The notes: generated from the sequence alone by a model not told the origin. Counted from the stretch's first letter, positions 1 through 8,551 are shown. The stretch: 30,837 bases of DNA from Clostridia bacterium (GCA_017648805.1 JAGCIC010000145.1:1-30837), one strand, 5' to 3'. Made by a program: numbers and translations.

Positions 1-759
1 CCTGTTGAGCGCGAACGAGTTCATCCACTGACGGCGCACTCCGTTCCACGCCTCATCGCTTCCCCCGTCAAAGCAGAGATCCGGGTAGACTTCCTCCATG
101 ATCTCAAAATATATGCCGGAAGCGCCGGCGTTCGCGGATCTGAATGTAAGCCTGGAATGACCGTAATGCAGGGCGTGCATCTGATTGTGATATCCGTAAT
201 TCTCAGCGCCCAGATCCAAGCCGGTGTATTCCCGGGACGTGATCAGTTCTTCTTCGCAGCTAACGCCTTCATCCGCGCTGATTCTGACCAGCCCGAAATC
301 CGGAAAATGTATGATGAGCGGGAGCGAGTACTGCGTTGTGAACAGGCAGTCTTTACGTCGGTTGTTCTTTTTTTTGTGTTCATCCGACCATATCGTCAGC
401 GGAGCGCGCCTGATGGAAAAGCAGATCTTCATAAGGGGACCGGATGTGTTTTCAAACATGAATGAAAAATGCCTGTCATCTTCCATCGTGAATGTCTGCC
501 TCACGCCCGCGGCATTTTCGAAGACCAGTGTGTTTTCCTGTCTCACGGTCTTATCTTTGAGCGGCAGGTTCTTCTCGAAAGCCGGGCATATTGCGCCGTA
601 AGAAGGCATAAGGACGCTGTATGTGCCGTGCCTGTCCCAGTCACGACCGCCCGATTCCACGCCAAAAAACTTCAGCCTGCCTGTTTCGGAGTCGAAGGTA
701 AGAGACGTGTAGTTGCTGCTGAATGTCGAGAATACCGGGTGCTCATGCTTAAACCGCAT
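1..759 (-). CDS. Partial protein, possibly N-terminal part of a toroid-fold glycoside hydrolase
   Basis: The minus-strand frame is open from an ATG at 759 to the left edge, giving 253 residues with no stop. AGGAGG lies 4 bases before the ATG, so the start is well supported. The residues read as a soluble, beta-rich protein with many aromatic and charged positions and no signal peptide. Near the cut end is the stretch WNGVRRQWMNSFALNR. It resembles the beginning of the (alpha/alpha)6 catalytic domain that follows an N-terminal beta-sandwich in several glycosidases. That resemblance is only by eye, and the catalytic part lies outside the window, so no substrate can be named. Base composition and codon choice (more AT-rich codons, AGA, TTT, TAT) differ from the rest of the window, which suggests a different history. 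It could equally be an unrelated beta-sandwich protein. Confidence 0.65.
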   Translation of the reverse strand, partial: MRFKHEHPVFSTFSSNYTSLTFDSETGRLKFFGVESGGRDWDRHGTYSVLMPSYGAICPAFEKNLPLKDKTVRQENTLVFENAAGVRQTFTMEDDRHFSFMFENTSGPLMKICFSIRRAPLTIWSDEHKKKNNRRKDCLFTTQYSLPLIIHFPDFGLVRISADEGVSCEEELITSREYTGLDLGAENYGYHNQMHALHYGHSRLTFRSANAGASGIYFEIMEEVYPDLCFDGGSDEAWNGVRRQWMNSFALNR

Positions 760-901
760 ATTTCCTCCTGCTACCGGTCATAAACGTTTTGGGAGCAAGC
801 GCAAGTTTTATGGTCACGCTTCTGTCTTCACATAGGACAGCAAATAACGGAACGGGATCATTCTCATATTGGTATAGTTCCCAGAGAGACCCATCCGGGC
901 G
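749..901 (-). pseudogene. Possible C-terminal remnant of an upstream gene
   Basis: An open frame from 901 to a TAA at 749 encodes about 50 residues that look like a real protein tail (for example LWELYQYENDPVPLFAVL). It ends 11 bases inside the next gene, as translationally coupled operon genes often do. There is no start codon or ribosome binding site at its upstream end: in-frame TGA codons at 902-904 and 908-910 close the frame, and rlmD ends at 1006. I infer the 3' remnant of a gene whose body was lost at a rearrangement or assembly join near 905-1005. Chance coding potential in a 246-base gap is the alternative. Confidence 0.3.
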
Positions 902-1005
902 TCACGCTCACTGAAGCCACGTTTCCGCCGGTCCGGCTGATGGCAGTATTGGGGCAAACCGCGAGATCCCTTTCTTTTTGTGCATTTCGGCGCTTTTTGA
1001 CGATT

Positions 1006-2280
1006 TTATGGGTTTTTCCGTGACATCAAAACTACCGTCTCCACATGCCCCGTGCCGGGGAACATATCGGCGGGGGTGACGGAATCGACGGAATATACCT
1101 CTGTGAGTTTTTTCAGGTCCCGAGCCAGGGTGGCGGGGTCGCAGGACACGTAGGACAGGCGCGGCGCCGGGTGGGAGACAAGGGCGGAAAGCACCTTTTC
1201 GTCCAGACCACGGCGGGGCGGGTCCACGATCACCCGGTCGAAAGCGCGGGTCTTGAGCAGGGGCGGATACATCTGGGCGGCGTTGCCGGAGATAAATTCG
1301 GCGGAAAGGCCGTTTATGCGCGCGTTCTCCCGCGCGTTTATAACCGCTTCGGGTACGATCTCGATGCCCGTGACCCGGGCGCCCAGCCTGGCCGCGCTCA
1401 GGCTTATGGTGCCCGCGCCGCAATAGACGTCGCACACTTTTTCACCGGGTGCAAGACCGCTTAGCGCCAGGCGGTACACGTTTTCGGCCTGCAGGCGGTT
1501 GACCTGGAAAAACGCCTGGGGCGCCAGGCGGAAATCAAGCCCGTTCAAGCGGTCGGTCAGGTATTTTTCCCCGCATACGTGGGTCACCTGCCCGTCCAGC
1601 GCGTGTGCGGGGCGGGGGTTCAGCCGGCAGATAAAGCAGGAGGTCACGCTGTCCAGCGCGTCAAACGCGGTCCGGCACAGTTTTTCCGCCGCGGAGGAGG
1701 GGATGCTCACGCATACGGCCAGCATCAGTTCGCCCTTATGGTTTTCCCTGAGAACGATGCCCGCGGCGTTCGCCCTGACCGCCAGGGGCTTTACGAACGC
1801 CCAGGCGCGGTTCATGTTTTCGCTTATCTGCAGGCAGTGATCTATGTCGGTCACCCGTTTTTCGCCTTCCCTGCGGAAGCCCGCCCGGCCGTTTTCAACG
1901 GCAAACTCCGCCTTGTTTCGGTAGCCTTCCGTGAGGGGAGAGGGGAGACAGGGGACTATCGTTTCGAGACCCAGCCCGCCTATGCGGTTCAGGGCGGCGA
2001 GCACGTTCTGCCTTTTCAGCTCCAGCGTATGTGCGTACTCCGCGTGCAGGCAGGCGCAGCCCCCGCAGGAGGCGTAATACGGGCAGGCGGGCACATGCCG
2101 AAAGGGGGATGCCGTGAGCACCCCCCGATTTTCCGCTATGATGTAGGTCGGTTTTTCCTGTTTTACGGCGATGTCCACCGTTTCGCCGGGCAGGGCGTCC
2201 GGCACGAACACCGCTTTGCCCTCCAGCCGTCCCACGCCCTTGAATTCGTTTGTTACGCCGGTTATCCGTATTTCAGGCAT
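1006..2280 (-). CDS. rlmD: 23S rRNA (uracil-5-)-methyltransferase, RlmD/RumA family
   Basis: This S-adenosylmethionine-dependent enzyme of the RumA/TrmA family methylates C5 of a uridine in 23S rRNA. The 424 residues match the family length. A TRAM-like RNA-binding domain fills the first ~55 residues. Four cysteines at 66, 72, 75 and 149 have the C-x5-C-x2-C ... C spacing that holds the 4Fe-4S cluster in RumA. An S-adenosylmethionine-binding core follows (VCDVYCGAGTISL), then the DPPRRGL motif and YVSCDPATLARDL with the catalytic cysteine. The ATG shares its A with the pfkA stop (TAATG), so translation is probably coupled to pfkA. Bacillota members of this family may modify one or two sites (RlmCD type); the sequence alone does not show which. 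Confidence 0.93.
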   Translation of the reverse strand: MPEIRITGVTNEFKGVGRLEGKAVFVPDALPGETVDIAVKQEKPTYIIAENRGVLTASPFRHVPACPYYASCGGCACLHAEYAHTLELKRQNVLAALNRIGGLGLETIVPCLPSPLTEGYRNKAEFAVENGRAGFRREGEKRVTDIDHCLQISENMNRAWAFVKPLAVRANAAGIVLRENHKGELMLAVCVSIPSSAAEKLCRTAFDALDSVTSCFICRLNPRPAHALDGQVTHVCGEKYLTDRLNGLDFRLAPQAFFQVNRLQAENVYRLALSGLAPGEKVCDVYCGAGTISLSAARLGARVTGIEIVPEAVINARENARINGLSAEFISGNAAQMYPPLLKTRAFDRVIVDPPRRGLDEKVLSALVSHPAPRLSYVSCDPATLARDLKKLTEVYSVDSVTPADMFPGTGHVETVVLMSRKNP

Positions 2281-3335
2281 TACTTTTTGATGTAGCCGGT
2301 CACGCCAACCAGCTCGTACAGGTCGGGATCGAAGGTGGAGCCCTTCATGCAGTCCTCGATTGGCACGTCGATAAGGTCGCTGCCCCTTACGCCTACCGCC
2401 CTGCCGCCGATGTCCTGGCTGAGCAGCTTGACCGCGTAAGCGCCCGTGCGGGTGGCGAGGATACGGTCGTTGGCGGTGGGAGAGCCGCCCCTCTGGGTGT
2501 AGCCCAGCACGGTGGCGCGGGTCTCGTGGCCGGACACTTCCTCAACTATCTCCGCCAGCTGGTCGGAGAGTATCCTTTCTCCGAATATGTGCAGTTTGGG
2601 ATATTTGGCTTCCAGTTCTTCCAGGCTTTCCACCATGGAGCGGCTGGCGCCCTCGGCGAACACCAGTATCATGGAGCGCTTGCCGGAGACCACGCCGCGG
2701 TGCACCATGTCGCCCAGTTTTTCCACGCTCCACTTGACCTCGGGGATTATCGCCGCCTCGGCGCCGCAGGCCAGCGCGGTGTACAGCGCAAGGTCGCCGC
2801 AGTCACGGCCCATTACGGTGACTATGGAGGCGCGCTCGTGGGCGTCGCCCGTGTCGCGGATGCGGTTGACGGCTTCCACGGCGGTGTTGAGCGCGGTGTC
2901 GAAGCCTATGGTAAAGTCGGTATACGCCAGGTCGTTGTCTATGGTGGCGGGCACGCCTATGGTGGGCAGCCCAAGGGCGTTCAGGGCCTCTGCGCCCTTG
3001 AAGGTACCGTTGCCGCCTATGCACACCATGCCTTCGATGTCCAGCGCCCGGGCGTTTCTGACTGCCTGTTTCTGCACTTCGAGTTTGTGGAAGTCCAGGC
3101 AGCGGGCGGTCATGAGCCCCGTGCCGCCTTTGTGGATGATGCCTGACACGCTGCGGGCGTTCATTTCGATGTAGTCGTCGCTGGTGGACAGCGAGCGCAT
3201 GAGCATGCCGTTGTAGCCCCTTTTAAAGCCTACCACGCTCATGCCGTTCATAAGCGCGGTCCTGACTACCGCCCTGATGGCGGCGTTCATGCCCGGCGCG
3301 TCCCCGCCGCTGGTCAAAACGCCTATACGCTTCAT
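2280..3335 (-). CDS. pfkA: 6-phosphofructokinase (ATP type by sequence)
   Basis: Phosphofructokinase commits fructose 6-phosphate to glycolysis. The 351 residues are about 30 longer than E. coli PfkA. The N-terminal nucleotide-binding motif GGDAPGMNAAIR is present, followed by IGGNGT (106-111), PATIDND (129-135, with catalytic Asp133), VMGRDCGDLAL and GGSPTANDRILATR. Gly110 at the position of E. coli Gly104 and the absence of Lys before TIDND favour ATP over pyrophosphate as phosphoryl donor. Asn109 replaces the usual magnesium-binding Asp of GGDG, which is unusual. It is the first gene of a two-gene operon with rlmD. GGGGAG lies 10 bases before the ATG, and a strong sigma-A promoter lies at 3370-3398. 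Confidence 0.95.
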   Translation of the reverse strand: MKRIGVLTSGGDAPGMNAAIRAVVRTALMNGMSVVGFKRGYNGMLMRSLSTSDDYIEMNARSVSGIIHKGGTGLMTARCLDFHKLEVQKQAVRNARALDIEGMVCIGGNGTFKGAEALNALGLPTIGVPATIDNDLAYTDFTIGFDTALNTAVEAVNRIRDTGDAHERASIVTVMGRDCGDLALYTALACGAEAAIIPEVKWSVEKLGDMVHRGVVSGKRSMILVFAEGASRSMVESLEELEAKYPKLHIFGERILSDQLAEIVEEVSGHETRATVLGYTQRGGSPTANDRILATRTGAYAVKLLSQDIGGRAVGVRGSDLIDVPIEDCMKGSTFDPDLYELVGVTGYIKK

Positions 3336-3369
3336 AATAAAAACACTCCCCGAATTTATTCCGGGAAGT

Positions 3370-3398
3370 ATTATACGCTAATTTAACATGGATTTCAA
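3370..3398 (-). promoter_or_regulatory. Sigma-A promoter for pfkA-rlmD
   Basis: On the minus strand TTGAAA (3393-3398) and TATAAT (3370-3375) are separated by exactly 17 bases, a near-consensus vegetative promoter. It sits 35 bases upstream of the pfkA start codon and just downstream of the stop of the preceding flavoprotein gene, so pfkA-rlmD is probably transcribed on its own. Confidence 0.85.
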
Positions 3399-3433
3399 GA
3401 GAAAACAGAAGCGGACGGCGCGCATTTGCTGCG

Positions 3434-5002
3434 CTATTTCAGATACTCCTGCGCGGCGCGGATTCCGTCCACGGCGGCGGAGGTGATGCCTCCCGCGTAA
3501 CCTGCGCCTTCGCCCACGGGATACACGCCCCTGATGCCGCTTTGCAGCGTGACAGGGTCGCGCAGTATCCTGACAGGGGAGCTGGAGCGGGTCTCAACGC
3601 CCGTGATGCACGCGCCGGGGGCGGCAAAGCCCTTTATCCTGCGCTCGAATTCGGAGATGCCGAACCTGAGATTGTCTATAGCGTACCCGGGCAGGCACTT
3701 TCCCAGGTCCGTCCAGTTCACGCCGGGGCGGTAGGAGGGCATTACGTCCCCCGCGCCTTTTGACGCCACTCCGCTTAAAAAGTCGCCCACCCTCTGGCAG
3801 GGGGCCCTGTATGCGCCGCCGCCCGCCTCGTACGCCGCTTTTTCCCAGAAACGCTGGAATTCCATGCCCGCCAGCACGCCCGCGCTTTCGGGGAAGTCTT
3901 CGGGGCGCACGTCGGTGAGCAGGGCGGAATTGCAGTTGACGCCGTCCCGGGCGAATACGCTCATGCCGTTGGTGACTACGCCGCCTTCCTCCGAGGCGGA
4001 AGCGATCACCTGCCCGCCGGGACACATGCAGAAAGTGTAAACTCCCCTGCCGTCGGGGCAGCGGGCGGAAAGCTTGTAGTCCGCCTGACCCAGGGCGGGA
4101 TGGGCGGCAAAACGCCCGTACTGGGCGCGGTTGAGCCACGCCTGGGAGTGTTCTATGCGCGCGCCTACGGAAAAAGGCTTGCGTGTCATGGGCACGCCGA
4201 GCTTACTAAGCATCTCAAAGCTGTCGCGGGCGGAGTGACCCAGGCACAGGAACACCGCGTCCGTCTCTATGTCGCCTTTGTCGGTGCTTACGCCGTTAAG
4301 CCGTCCGTCGCCGATGATCAGGCCCGTCAGCCGTGTCTCAAAGCGCACTTCGCCGCCCAAGCGGATTATCTCCTGCCGTATGCCTTTTACGGCCCCGGTC
4401 AGGCGGTCGGTGCCTACGTGGGGCTTGGCCTCGTAGAGTATCTCTTCAGGCGCGCCAAAGCGGTGCAGGGTGGTCAGCACGTGGCTTATGCGGGGGTCTT
4501 TTATGCCGGTAGTGAGCTTGCCGTCGGAAAATGTGCCCGCGCCGCCCTCGCCGAAAAGCACGTTGGAGGCGGGATCGAGCCTGCCGGTACCAAAGAAGTT
4601 TTCCACGTCCTTTTGCCGGTCCTCGACCCGCTTTCCCCGCTCCAGCACTATGGGATTCAGGCCCCGCATGGCCAGCGTGAGGGCGCAGAACAGCCCCGCG
4701 GGCCCCAGCCCCACCACCACGGGCGGGTGAGGGGGAAGGGAAGACGCGGGCGTTTCCGTCCAGGCTTCCTGTTTGGGAGCCGGTTCAAACCCCCGGGGCA
4801 GGGGCGTGTCTTTTCCGAGGACCGCGTCCAGGGTCACCAGCAGGCGGATGTCGCTCTTGTTGCGGGCGTCCACGCTTTTTTTGACGATCCTGGCGGATAA
4901 TATTTTATTTTCGGGCAGTCTGAGCGCTTTTGCGGCGAGGGCGGAAAGCGGGCGCAGCGCCTCGTCTGGAGTGAGCTTCAGCTGCAAAACGCGTACGGTC
5001 AC
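3434..5002 (-). CDS. FAD-dependent dehydrogenase-like protein (COG2509 type)
   Basis: A 522-residue flavoprotein of the uncharacterised FAD-dependent dehydrogenase group; its substrate is not known. The first ~80 residues form a small N-terminal domain. A Rossmann FAD-binding motif follows (VVVGLGPAGLFCALTLA), then FGEGGAGTFSDGKLTT, a CPGGQVIASASEEGGVVTNG segment typical of this group, and a C-terminal FAD-closing region (VYPVGEGAGYAGGITSAAVDG). I place the start at the GTG at 5002, which overlaps the preceding stop as GTGA. The frame is open further upstream, but only as the overlap with the preceding flavoprotein, and the added residues there are low-complexity. It is the third gene of the helD operon and ends with TAG. 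Confidence 0.85.
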   Translation of the reverse strand: MTVRVLQLKLTPDEALRPLSALAAKALRLPENKILSARIVKKSVDARNKSDIRLLVTLDAVLGKDTPLPRGFEPAPKQEAWTETPASSLPPHPPVVVGLGPAGLFCALTLAMRGLNPIVLERGKRVEDRQKDVENFFGTGRLDPASNVLFGEGGAGTFSDGKLTTGIKDPRISHVLTTLHRFGAPEEILYEAKPHVGTDRLTGAVKGIRQEIIRLGGEVRFETRLTGLIIGDGRLNGVSTDKGDIETDAVFLCLGHSARDSFEMLSKLGVPMTRKPFSVGARIEHSQAWLNRAQYGRFAAHPALGQADYKLSARCPDGRGVYTFCMCPGGQVIASASEEGGVVTNGMSVFARDGVNCNSALLTDVRPEDFPESAGVLAGMEFQRFWEKAAYEAGGGAYRAPCQRVGDFLSGVASKGAGDVMPSYRPGVNWTDLGKCLPGYAIDNLRFGISEFERRIKGFAAPGACITGVETRSSSPVRILRDPVTLQSGIRGVYPVGEGAGYAGGITSAAVDGIRAAQEYLK

Positions 5003-6207
5003 AGGCTGTGTGCCGCCTCCCTTCCCGCCAGAGATCCGCTGGCCCACGCCCAGGTCAGGTTGTGTCCGCCGCAGTAGCCGGCCACGTCCAGCGCTTCGCC
5101 GCAGGCATACAGGCCGGGACACAGCCGGCTTTCCAGCGTTTCCGGGTCAAATTCGTCCGTGATTAACCCGCCTTCCATGACCTGCGCGTCGGCAAAGCTG
5201 CCCGTATCCGTTACGGGGATGTCCCAGGCGTTCAGGGCGGCGTGCAGGCGCAGTATGTCTTTTTCGGAAAGCGTGCGGGCCGGCGTGTCGGGACTGAGCT
5301 GCGCCCGCTTTATGGCGTTACGGGCGATAAAGCGGTTCAATTCTCCGGTGAATACGTCACTCAGCGCGCGGCCGCCGAAGCGGTCAAGGCGCGCCTTGAG
5401 TTCGTCAAGCGGCTTTAAGGCGCCGGGGCACAGGCGCAGCACGAGCTTTTCGCCCCTGAGCAGACGCTGTTTCGCGCCCAGGGAAAGCTGCATTATCGCG
5501 ATGCCGCTTATGCCGTCGTCCCGGAATATGGCCTCGCCTTCCTCGCCGGCTACGGGCGTACCGCCGGAAATCAGGGTAAAGCGCCCCTTAAGGCGTATCC
5601 CCTTTAGGCCCGCCACGTGATTTTTGCCGCACACCAGGTGCGTAAGAGCGGGCAGGGGCGTGTTTATGTGATGTCCCAGCCTTTCCAGCATGCAAAAGGA
5701 GCTGTTTTCGCCCAGCCCCTTGCCCGCGCTTCCCCCGCTGGCCAGTATGACCTTCCGGGCGGAATATTCGCCTCCGGGAACGCTCACGGTATAGCCGCCC
5801 TTCCCTGGCGCAATGCTTTTGACGGGGCAGTCGCAGATAAGCTTTACGCCGGACTCGTCAAGCGCCAGTCTGAGCGCGTCAAGCACGCCGGAAGCCTGGA
5901 AGGCGGCGGGGTAGCCCCGGCCTTCGCCGTCAAATACCGTGTCTATGCCCAGAAATTCAAAAAAGCGGGCGGGATCGAATTTGTCCAGCGCGTAAGACGC
6001 GAAAGCCCCGCCCGAAGGGTAGCTTTCGGGCGAGGTGTTCCGGTTTATTAAGTTGCACCTGCCGTTGCCGGTGGCCAGCAGCTTTTTGCCGCAGCGGGGC
6101 AGGGCTTCCAGCAGGGTCACGTCCGCGTCCGGGCGCGCGGTTCTGGCGCTTATGGCCGCGGTCATGCCGGAGGCTCCCCCGCCGATAACGAGTATCTGCG
6201 TCCTCAA
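4999..6207 (-). CDS. NAD(P)/FAD-dependent oxidoreductase, BaiN/HI0933 (YhiN) family
   Basis: A 402-residue flavoprotein of the HI0933-like family. The N-terminal dinucleotide-binding motif is ILVIGGGASGMTAAISA. It is followed by CGKKLLATGNGRCNLIN, a family hallmark, and the C-terminal FAD region GYCGGHNLTWAWASGS. Relatives include BaiN, linked to bile-acid dehydroxylation, but the family is broad and the substrate cannot be deduced. The start is taken as the TTG at 6207, which overlaps the helD stop as TTGA and places the Rossmann motif a few residues in, as is usual. The open frame extends far upstream, but only inside helD. GGAG lies about 14 bases before the TTG, which is long, so translation is probably coupled to helD. 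Confidence 0.87.
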   Translation of the reverse strand: MRTQILVIGGGASGMTAAISARTARPDADVTLLEALPRCGKKLLATGNGRCNLINRNTSPESYPSGGAFASYALDKFDPARFFEFLGIDTVFDGEGRGYPAAFQASGVLDALRLALDESGVKLICDCPVKSIAPGKGGYTVSVPGGEYSARKVILASGGSAGKGLGENSSFCMLERLGHHINTPLPALTHLVCGKNHVAGLKGIRLKGRFTLISGGTPVAGEEGEAIFRDDGISGIAIMQLSLGAKQRLLRGEKLVLRLCPGALKPLDELKARLDRFGGRALSDVFTGELNRFIARNAIKRAQLSPDTPARTLSEKDILRLHAALNAWDIPVTDTGSFADAQVMEGGLITDEFDPETLESRLCPGLYACGEALDVAGYCGGHNLTWAWASGSLAGREAAHSL

Positions 6208-8342
6208 GATATTATGGCCAGCTCCTTTATCAGCGTTTCGTCCGCGCACAGGGTCAGCTGGTGAAGCGCCCTTGAGCAGGCGGTATACAGCCTGCGCCTC
6301 TCGCCGTCGGTAAGCCGGGCGGCGGGCCATGCCACCACCACCGCGTCGAATTCCAGGCCTTTCATAAGCTGGTATCCAGCCACCGCCACGTCGCCGGGAT
6401 CGGACAGGATGTCCTCGTCGCTGCCGTCCAGCAGGTGCGCATGGGGGATCATGCGGCTGAGTCTGTCCGCCTGTTTGAGGGTGCGGGTGACCACGCACAC
6501 GCTCTTGAAGCCCTTGTCCTGGCAATCCTTGACGGCCGCGAGCACGTTTTCGTCGGTCAGGGGCAGTATTTCGGGATTTTCGCCCTCGCGCCCGAAGGCG
6601 GCCACCTGCTCCCCGTCGGGTAGTATGGCGTTGCACAGCCGGGTGATGTTGAGAGTGGAACGGTAGCAGCGGGTGAGCTTGAGCATAGGCGCGCCGGGGG
6701 TCATGAAACAGGAGTTCCAGGTCTCCGGATCCAGCTTGTGCATGCCGGGGGTGGTGCGCTGCTTGGGATCGCCCAGCAGAGTCACGTGGGCCATGGGGTA
6801 GTACAGGCCCAGGGCCGCCAGCGCAACGGAGGAATAGTCCTGCGCCTCGTCCACCACCAGATGCCGTATGGTCCTCTCCGGGTTGGAAAAGCCCAGGTAC
6901 AGGCTCAGGAACATGATGCCCGGGGCGTCCTCCCACCAAACTACTTTGTTGCGGGCGTTTTCAGCGGCGATCTCGCCCAGCCTGTCCGGGGCGTCGCTGA
7001 GCGCCCGGGCGTAGAGCTCGGACACCGTGACTTTGGCCAGCGTCTTGATCTCCTGCCTCAGGGGCTGCAGCCGGTGGCTCACGTTAAAGCGGGCGGCGAT
7101 GTCCAGCTCACGGCCGGAATACTGGTTTTTCAGGCGTTCCCTGTAGCTGTCCAGCAGCGTGAACTCCCACTTTTCCAGCCGGCTTTCCAGCACGTTCTTT
7201 ATGCGCTCTATCCTCTGGGCGGGCTTGAGCTGCACGAACGCTACGCGGTACATGCGCTCCATTTCGGATTTTTCGCACAGCACGTTATTGTCCAGCCTGA
7301 GGGTCTTGAATTCGGGCCCCGTGCGGGAGAACTCAAGCGCGTAAGACCTCAGCCTCTCAAGAAAATCCAGGGCGCTTTTGAACTTGACGGATACCCTGCG
7401 GGGATAGCCTTCCGGAGTAAGCAGCTTTTCGTTCTGCTCCAGCGGATGCTCGATCTTGCATTTGAGCGTCTCCGTCAGCAGCTTGTACAGAGTCAGCGAG
7501 GGCACGTTTTCCTCGCCCAGTTCCGGCAGCACCGTGGAAATATACTCGCTGAAGGAGTTGGAGGGGGACAGGACCAGTATCTTTTCCGCTTCCAGCTTGT
7601 CGCGGTAGCGGTACATGAGATAGGCGATGCGGTGCATGGCCACGGAAGTCTTGCCGCTGCCCGCGCTGCCCACCACGCTGAGCAGCTTTTCGTTGCCGAA
7701 GCGGATGGCTTTATTCTGTTCCGCCTGTATGGTGGATACGATCTGGCGGATATGCCGGTGGGTCGCGCCTTCGAGTATGTCCAGAAGCAGGCCGTCTTCT
7801 ATGCTGACGTCGGTGTTTACGTAGTACTTGAGGCGCCCGTTCTCCATGCGGTACTGGCGCTTCAGGCTCATTTCGCCGCTGATTATGCCCTGGGGGGAAT
7901 CGTAGCGGGCGCGCCCGGGCATTGCGTCGTAGTACAGGCTGCACACGGGCGCGCGCCAGTCGTGCACCAGTATGTCGCCCTGGGCGCCTGTCAGGCTGTA
8001 CAGGCCGATGACTATCTTGCGCTTTTCGTCCTCGTCGTCGGGCTTGAAGTCCACACGGGCGAAGAAGGGTTCCATGAGCATTTTTTCGTAGCGGCGGGCG
8101 ACGTCGTCGTTGAACGCCTTGCGGGCCAGGTAACGTTCAACCTCTCCGGAGAGCGCCTGCATGTCCTGCTCGCTCAGGGCGGTGGGCTTGAGGCGCAGGT
8201 CATCCCAGGCGTCGGCCAGCAGCTGTTTTATGGAAGACAGATGCTCCCGGGCGTTCTCCTTTGAGTTCTGTATCGCCTGAAGCAGCAGCGACTGTACAAG
8301 CCGTGTGTACTCCCGCTCCTGGTTAAGCTCTTTTTCGTTCAT
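6204..8342 (-). CDS. HelD-like superfamily 1 helicase / RNA polymerase recycling factor
   Basis: A 712-residue UvrD/HelD-type ATPase. In Bacillota, HelD releases RNA polymerase from stalled or terminated complexes. An N-terminal helical arm (about residues 1-80, rich in Glu, Gln, Leu) precedes the ATPase, as in HelD. The Walker A motif is VVGSAGSGKTSVAMHR. Walker B is HLVVDEAQDYSS, motif III is VTLLGDPKQRT, and the C-terminal half has LKGLEFDAVVV and LYTACSRALHQ (motifs V and VI), so the helicase set is complete. Length is slightly below B. subtilis HelD. The start could be GTG 8345 or ATG 8342; GGTG lies a suitable distance upstream of either. It is the first gene of an operon with two flavoproteins, behind a good promoter. 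Confidence 0.85.
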   Translation of the reverse strand: MNEKELNQEREYTRLVQSLLLQAIQNSKENAREHLSSIKQLLADAWDDLRLKPTALSEQDMQALSGEVERYLARKAFNDDVARRYEKMLMEPFFARVDFKPDDEDEKRKIVIGLYSLTGAQGDILVHDWRAPVCSLYYDAMPGRARYDSPQGIISGEMSLKRQYRMENGRLKYYVNTDVSIEDGLLLDILEGATHRHIRQIVSTIQAEQNKAIRFGNEKLLSVVGSAGSGKTSVAMHRIAYLMYRYRDKLEAEKILVLSPSNSFSEYISTVLPELGEENVPSLTLYKLLTETLKCKIEHPLEQNEKLLTPEGYPRRVSVKFKSALDFLERLRSYALEFSRTGPEFKTLRLDNNVLCEKSEMERMYRVAFVQLKPAQRIERIKNVLESRLEKWEFTLLDSYRERLKNQYSGRELDIAARFNVSHRLQPLRQEIKTLAKVTVSELYARALSDAPDRLGEIAAENARNKVVWWEDAPGIMFLSLYLGFSNPERTIRHLVVDEAQDYSSVALAALGLYYPMAHVTLLGDPKQRTTPGMHKLDPETWNSCFMTPGAPMLKLTRCYRSTLNITRLCNAILPDGEQVAAFGREGENPEILPLTDENVLAAVKDCQDKGFKSVCVVTRTLKQADRLSRMIPHAHLLDGSDEDILSDPGDVAVAGYQLMKGLEFDAVVVAWPAARLTDGERRRLYTACSRALHQLTLCADETLIKELAIIS

Positions 8343-8378
8343 CACGCGCGTTCACCGCCCCGCTAAAGTGTATAGGTT

Positions 8379-8407
8379 ATTATAACAAAAGGGGGAAGAT
8401 TTGTAAA
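8379..8407 (-). promoter_or_regulatory. Sigma-A promoter for the helD operon
   Basis: The minus strand carries TTTACA (8402-8407) and TATAAT (8379-8384) with a 17-base spacer, 36 bases before the helD start. It is divergent from the 5'-nucleotidase promoter about 75 bases away. Confidence 0.85.
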
Positions 8408-8475
8408 GCGGTGGCCCCGTCGCCGCGGGCCGGGAGGCGTCCGGACCGCTTCGGCGCCTAATTTTACATTACTTT

Positions 8476-8526
8476 CCTTGCTGTTTTACGTAAAATAGAC
8501 TAAAATAGCGTTGGAGAATGCTCCAA
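8476..8526 (+). promoter_or_regulatory. Probable promoter and leader hairpin of the 5'-nucleotidase gene
   Basis: TTGCTG (8476-8481) and TAAAAT (8499-8504) are 17 bases apart on the plus strand. The spacer contains the palindrome TTTTACGTAAAA. Immediately downstream, at the expected transcript start, TTGGAG and CTCCAA (8511-8526) form a 6-base stem with a 4-base loop. This could be an operator or a 5' mRNA stabilising hairpin. The -35 element is a weak match, so assignment is moderate. Confidence 0.55.
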
Positions 8527-8551
8527 AATCTATTTTCGGAGGGGAACCCAC

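Noticed and set aside
749..985. TGA read as tryptophan in the fragment upstream of the left-edge gene, which would extend it to an ATG near 982
   Set aside because: TGA ends helD, both 5'-nucleotidase and transporter genes and others at natural positions. A non-coding or degraded stretch explains the two TGA codons more simply.
6738..8264. A 508-codon plus-strand frame opposite helD
   Set aside because: The minus strand encodes a complete helicase with all motifs. The plus-strand translation is rich in Ala, Gly, Val and His, typical of an antisense shadow, and has no ribosome binding site.
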